Shown here piece after piece: positions 5,034 through 6,234 of a stretch of DNA of 6,234 bases (positions are counted from its first letter, which is position 1; each line of letters begins with the position of its first letter). Source of the stretch: Candidatus Gallibacteroides avistercoris (lineage in GTDB: Bacteria; Bacteroidota; Bacteroidia; Bacteroidales; CHK158-818); contig DVNA01000145.1 of assembly GCA_018714665.1 (NCBI GenBank), positions 1-6,234 on the forward strand, given 5' to 3'. Made by a program: the position numbers and the translations under genes. The notes under the pieces were generated by a model. It had not been told where the DNA came from and made no database searches. It saw nothing but the letters and a program-made list of their open reading frames with translations.

Positions 5034-5942
5034 TTACATCTCTTTATATGCCGTCGGAGAATACCCCGTATATCTCTTGAAATAGACTCCGAAAAAGGAT
5101 TGATTGGCAAAATGCAGCATATCGGCAATCTGCTGTACGGTGTATTTACGACTTTTGAGCAAGGCTTTTGCTTCAAGAATGACAAATTCTGAAATCCATT
5201 CGCTGGCAAAACGACCACTTACCTGATGAACAACTTGCGACAAATATTTAGACGTTACGCACAGTTCATTCGCATAGAAAGAAATATTACGTTCTTTCGT
5301 ATAATTTCTCTGTACCTCTTTTATGAATTGGTCGTAAAGTTCCTGCTTGCGGCTGGTTTTCTCTCTCGACTTTTCGTTCTCGGAAGATAACGAGGCATAT
5401 TGTTGATAATATCCGTTGTAGGCCAGCGCCTGTGCATATCCGAGCAGAGCCCCTTTCCGAAACGGGTTATCCTTTTCGAGAATCTTCGCTTTCATCAGGC
5501 GATAAATCGTCAACGTCTCCTCCATCCTCTCATCGGTCAAATGAAAACAGGGCGAATGATGCAACCGGCGTTGTGTAGTCATGACCGCCTCGATCTGGCT
5601 GACTGTCCGGAAATATTCAGGATCGAAAGCCATCACCACGATACGGGCATCCTTACTCATGCCGAGAAACTCTCCGATCGTCCCCTTCTGCACCACAAAA
5701 ACATCATTGACACAGATTTCTATCTCTTGCAGGTTATACCGAAACCGTATCTGGCCGGCCAGGCACAAAATTACACTAACAAAAGAAACTTTGACCGGAT
5801 GATTGGTAAAAATATAATCTGTATGGTCATTTGTCTCCGAAAAATCGAGATTGTCTATCAAAATAAATTCCTTATTCAGATGTACCACCGTATTTTCTGC
5901 TGAAAGCCGTATCAAGTCCAAATCCCAATAAGCCTGTTTCAT
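5034..5942 (-). CDS. AraC-family transcriptional regulator, divergent from an efflux adaptor gene
   Basis: The 302-residue product begins at ATG 5942. Residues about 1-180 are an N-terminal cupin-like sensor region (VSFVSVILCLAGQIRFRYN, EIEICVNDVFVVQKGTIGEF, ARIVVMAFDPEYF). Residues about 200-302 are the DNA-binding domain, with helix-turn-helix motifs near 219-243 (ISFYANELCVTSKYLSQVVH) and 268-292 (TVQQIADMLHFANQSFFGVY then FKRYTGYSPTAYKEM). The signature QSFFGVYFKRYTGYSPTAY is typical of Bacteroidota members that end right after it. It is only distantly similar to the other AraC-type protein in the window, so it is not a recent duplicate. It faces the efflux adaptor gene across 167 bp and most likely controls it. 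The effector is unknown. Confidence 0.93.
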   Translation of the reverse strand: MKQAYWDLDLIRLSAENTVVHLNKEFILIDNLDFSETNDHTDYIFTNHPVKVSFVSVILCLAGQIRFRYNLQEIEICVNDVFVVQKGTIGEFLGMSKDARIVVMAFDPEYFRTVSQIEAVMTTQRRLHHSPCFHLTDERMEETLTIYRLMKAKILEKDNPFRKGALLGYAQALAYNGYYQQYASLSSENEKSREKTSRKQELYDQFIKEVQRNYTKERNISFYANELCVTSKYLSQVVHQVSGRFASEWISEFVILEAKALLKSRKYTVQQIADMLHFANQSFFGVYFKRYTGYSPTAYKEM

Positions 5943-5968
5943 CTATATATATTCTACTTTTCGACGAA

Positions 5969-5999
5969 CGAATTTAGTTATTTTAGCCGATATTTACAA
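5969..5999 (-). promoter_or_regulatory. Candidate promoter of the leftward AraC-family gene
   Basis: On the minus strand TAAATTCG (5976-5969) matches TAnnTTTG at all but one position. A TTG (5999-5997) stands 20 bp upstream, as a -33 element should. The start would fall near 5962, about 20 nt before ATG 5942. Confidence 0.45.
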
Positions 6000-6001
6000 C
6001 A

Positions 6002-6022
6002 TTTGTTATCTATTTGAACAAA
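6002..6022. repeat. Dyad in the divergent regulator/efflux region, possible operator
   Basis: TTTGTT (6002-6007) and AACAAA (6017-6022) are perfectly inverted around a 9-nt spacer. The dyad lies just upstream of the leftward promoter candidate and upstream of the efflux gene, where a regulator could act on both. The region is AT-rich and six-base arms can arise by chance. AraC-type proteins also more often use direct repeats. Confidence 0.25.
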
Positions 6023-6063
6023 ACACAATCCCATTAGACGACATAATCTACCGGATAAATCGG

Positions 6064-6071
6064 GAACTTTG
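6064..6071 (+). promoter_or_regulatory. Candidate -7 box for the efflux adaptor gene
   Basis: GAACTTTG followed by C differs from TAnnTTTG only at its first base. It lies 38 bp before ATG 6110, giving an expected leader of about 32 nt. No clear -33 TTTG is present, which would fit dependence on the divergent AraC-type activator. Confidence 0.35.
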
Positions 6072-6109
6072 CAAACAAAAAACAGTGTCATTAAAAATAT
6101 ATCAGAACC

Positions 6110-6234
6110 ATGAACAGATCAATTACCTTGGTCATCGTCGTCGGAGCACTCTGTGCCTGCAACGGGCCATCGCACGAGAATTCCAATATGCGGAGCGTCA
6201 TGCTGACCGAACCCGTTAGGTTGGAATCCTCTCA
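6110..6234 (+). CDS. Lipoprotein, probable RND efflux periplasmic adaptor (N-terminus only)
   Basis: The frame is open from ATG 6110 to the window end, giving 41 residues. It begins with a short lipoprotein signal (MNRSITLVIVVGALCAC), with a lipobox best read as LCA|C at Cys17, followed by a polar linker. The next segment, RSVMLTEPVRLESS, resembles the first beta strand of HlyD-type membrane fusion proteins, where a phrase such as 'V...EPV' precedes the strand leading into the barrel-sandwich hybrid domain. In Bacteroidota such adaptors commonly start an operon with an RND pump and a TolC-like channel and sit divergent to an AraC or TetR regulator. Only the signal and linker are certain from what is visible. 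The adaptor assignment rests on this short stretch plus context. Confidence 0.6.
   Translation, partial: MNRSITLVIVVGALCACNGPSHENSNMRSVMLTEPVRLESS

Noticed and set aside
5400..5903. Plus-strand open frame opposite the second AraC-type gene
   Set aside because: It is antisense to a well-supported regulator, with no recognisable domain or separate promoter.
1..6234. Search for CRISPR arrays, tRNA, rRNA, insertion-sequence ends and attachment sites
   Set aside because: No regularly spaced repeats, cloverleaf sequence, transposase motif or terminal inverted repeats were seen.

Overview
The window looks like a chromosomal segment from a Bacteroidales bacterium (Bacteroides, Parabacteroides, Alistipes or a close relative). 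Four things point there: promoter -7 elements of the TAnnTTTG type, absence of strong Shine-Dalgarno sequences, Bacteroidota-style lipoprotein signals, and two roughly 300-residue AraC-type regulators next to export or redox genes. The genus cannot be fixed from the sequence alone. There is no rRNA, tRNA, CRISPR array, insertion sequence or phage gene.

Positions 1-3773 (minus strand) hold one tightly packed six-gene unit, transcribed right to left. In order it encodes: a 71-residue protein of unknown function; a 58-residue protein with a twin-arginine (Tat) signal; a lipoprotein flavodoxin fused to a cyclophilin-like domain; a hexapeptide-repeat sugar O-acetyltransferase; a lipoprotein flavin reductase-like protein fused to an ABM (quinol monooxygenase-like) domain; and a Sec-exported carboxymuconolactone decarboxylase/cupin fusion whose last residues lie beyond position 1. 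Intergenic gaps are 12, -4, 4, 13 and 6 nt, so a single transcript is very likely. Four of the six products carry an export signal, which suggests a cell-envelope flavin/quinone or electrophile-handling module. The substrate is not known.

Positions 3774-3936 are a divergent control region. Both outward promoters have perfect TAnnTTTG -7 boxes and no recognisable -33 TTTG. A 22-bp direct repeat (19/22 identical, offset 55 bp) lies here, one copy over the rightward promoter. This arrangement fits an AraC-family activator, presumably the product of the rightward gene at 3937-4839, controlling itself and the redox operon.

Positions 4840-5033 separate two convergent regulator genes and hold two small inverted repeats, one a weak terminator candidate. 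A second AraC-family gene (5034-5942, minus) is divergent from the start of a lipoprotein that resembles the periplasmic adaptor of an RND efflux pump (6110 to the window end). This second regulator plus pump is a separate unit. Its proximity to the redox operon may still reflect a shared theme of coping with toxic small molecules.
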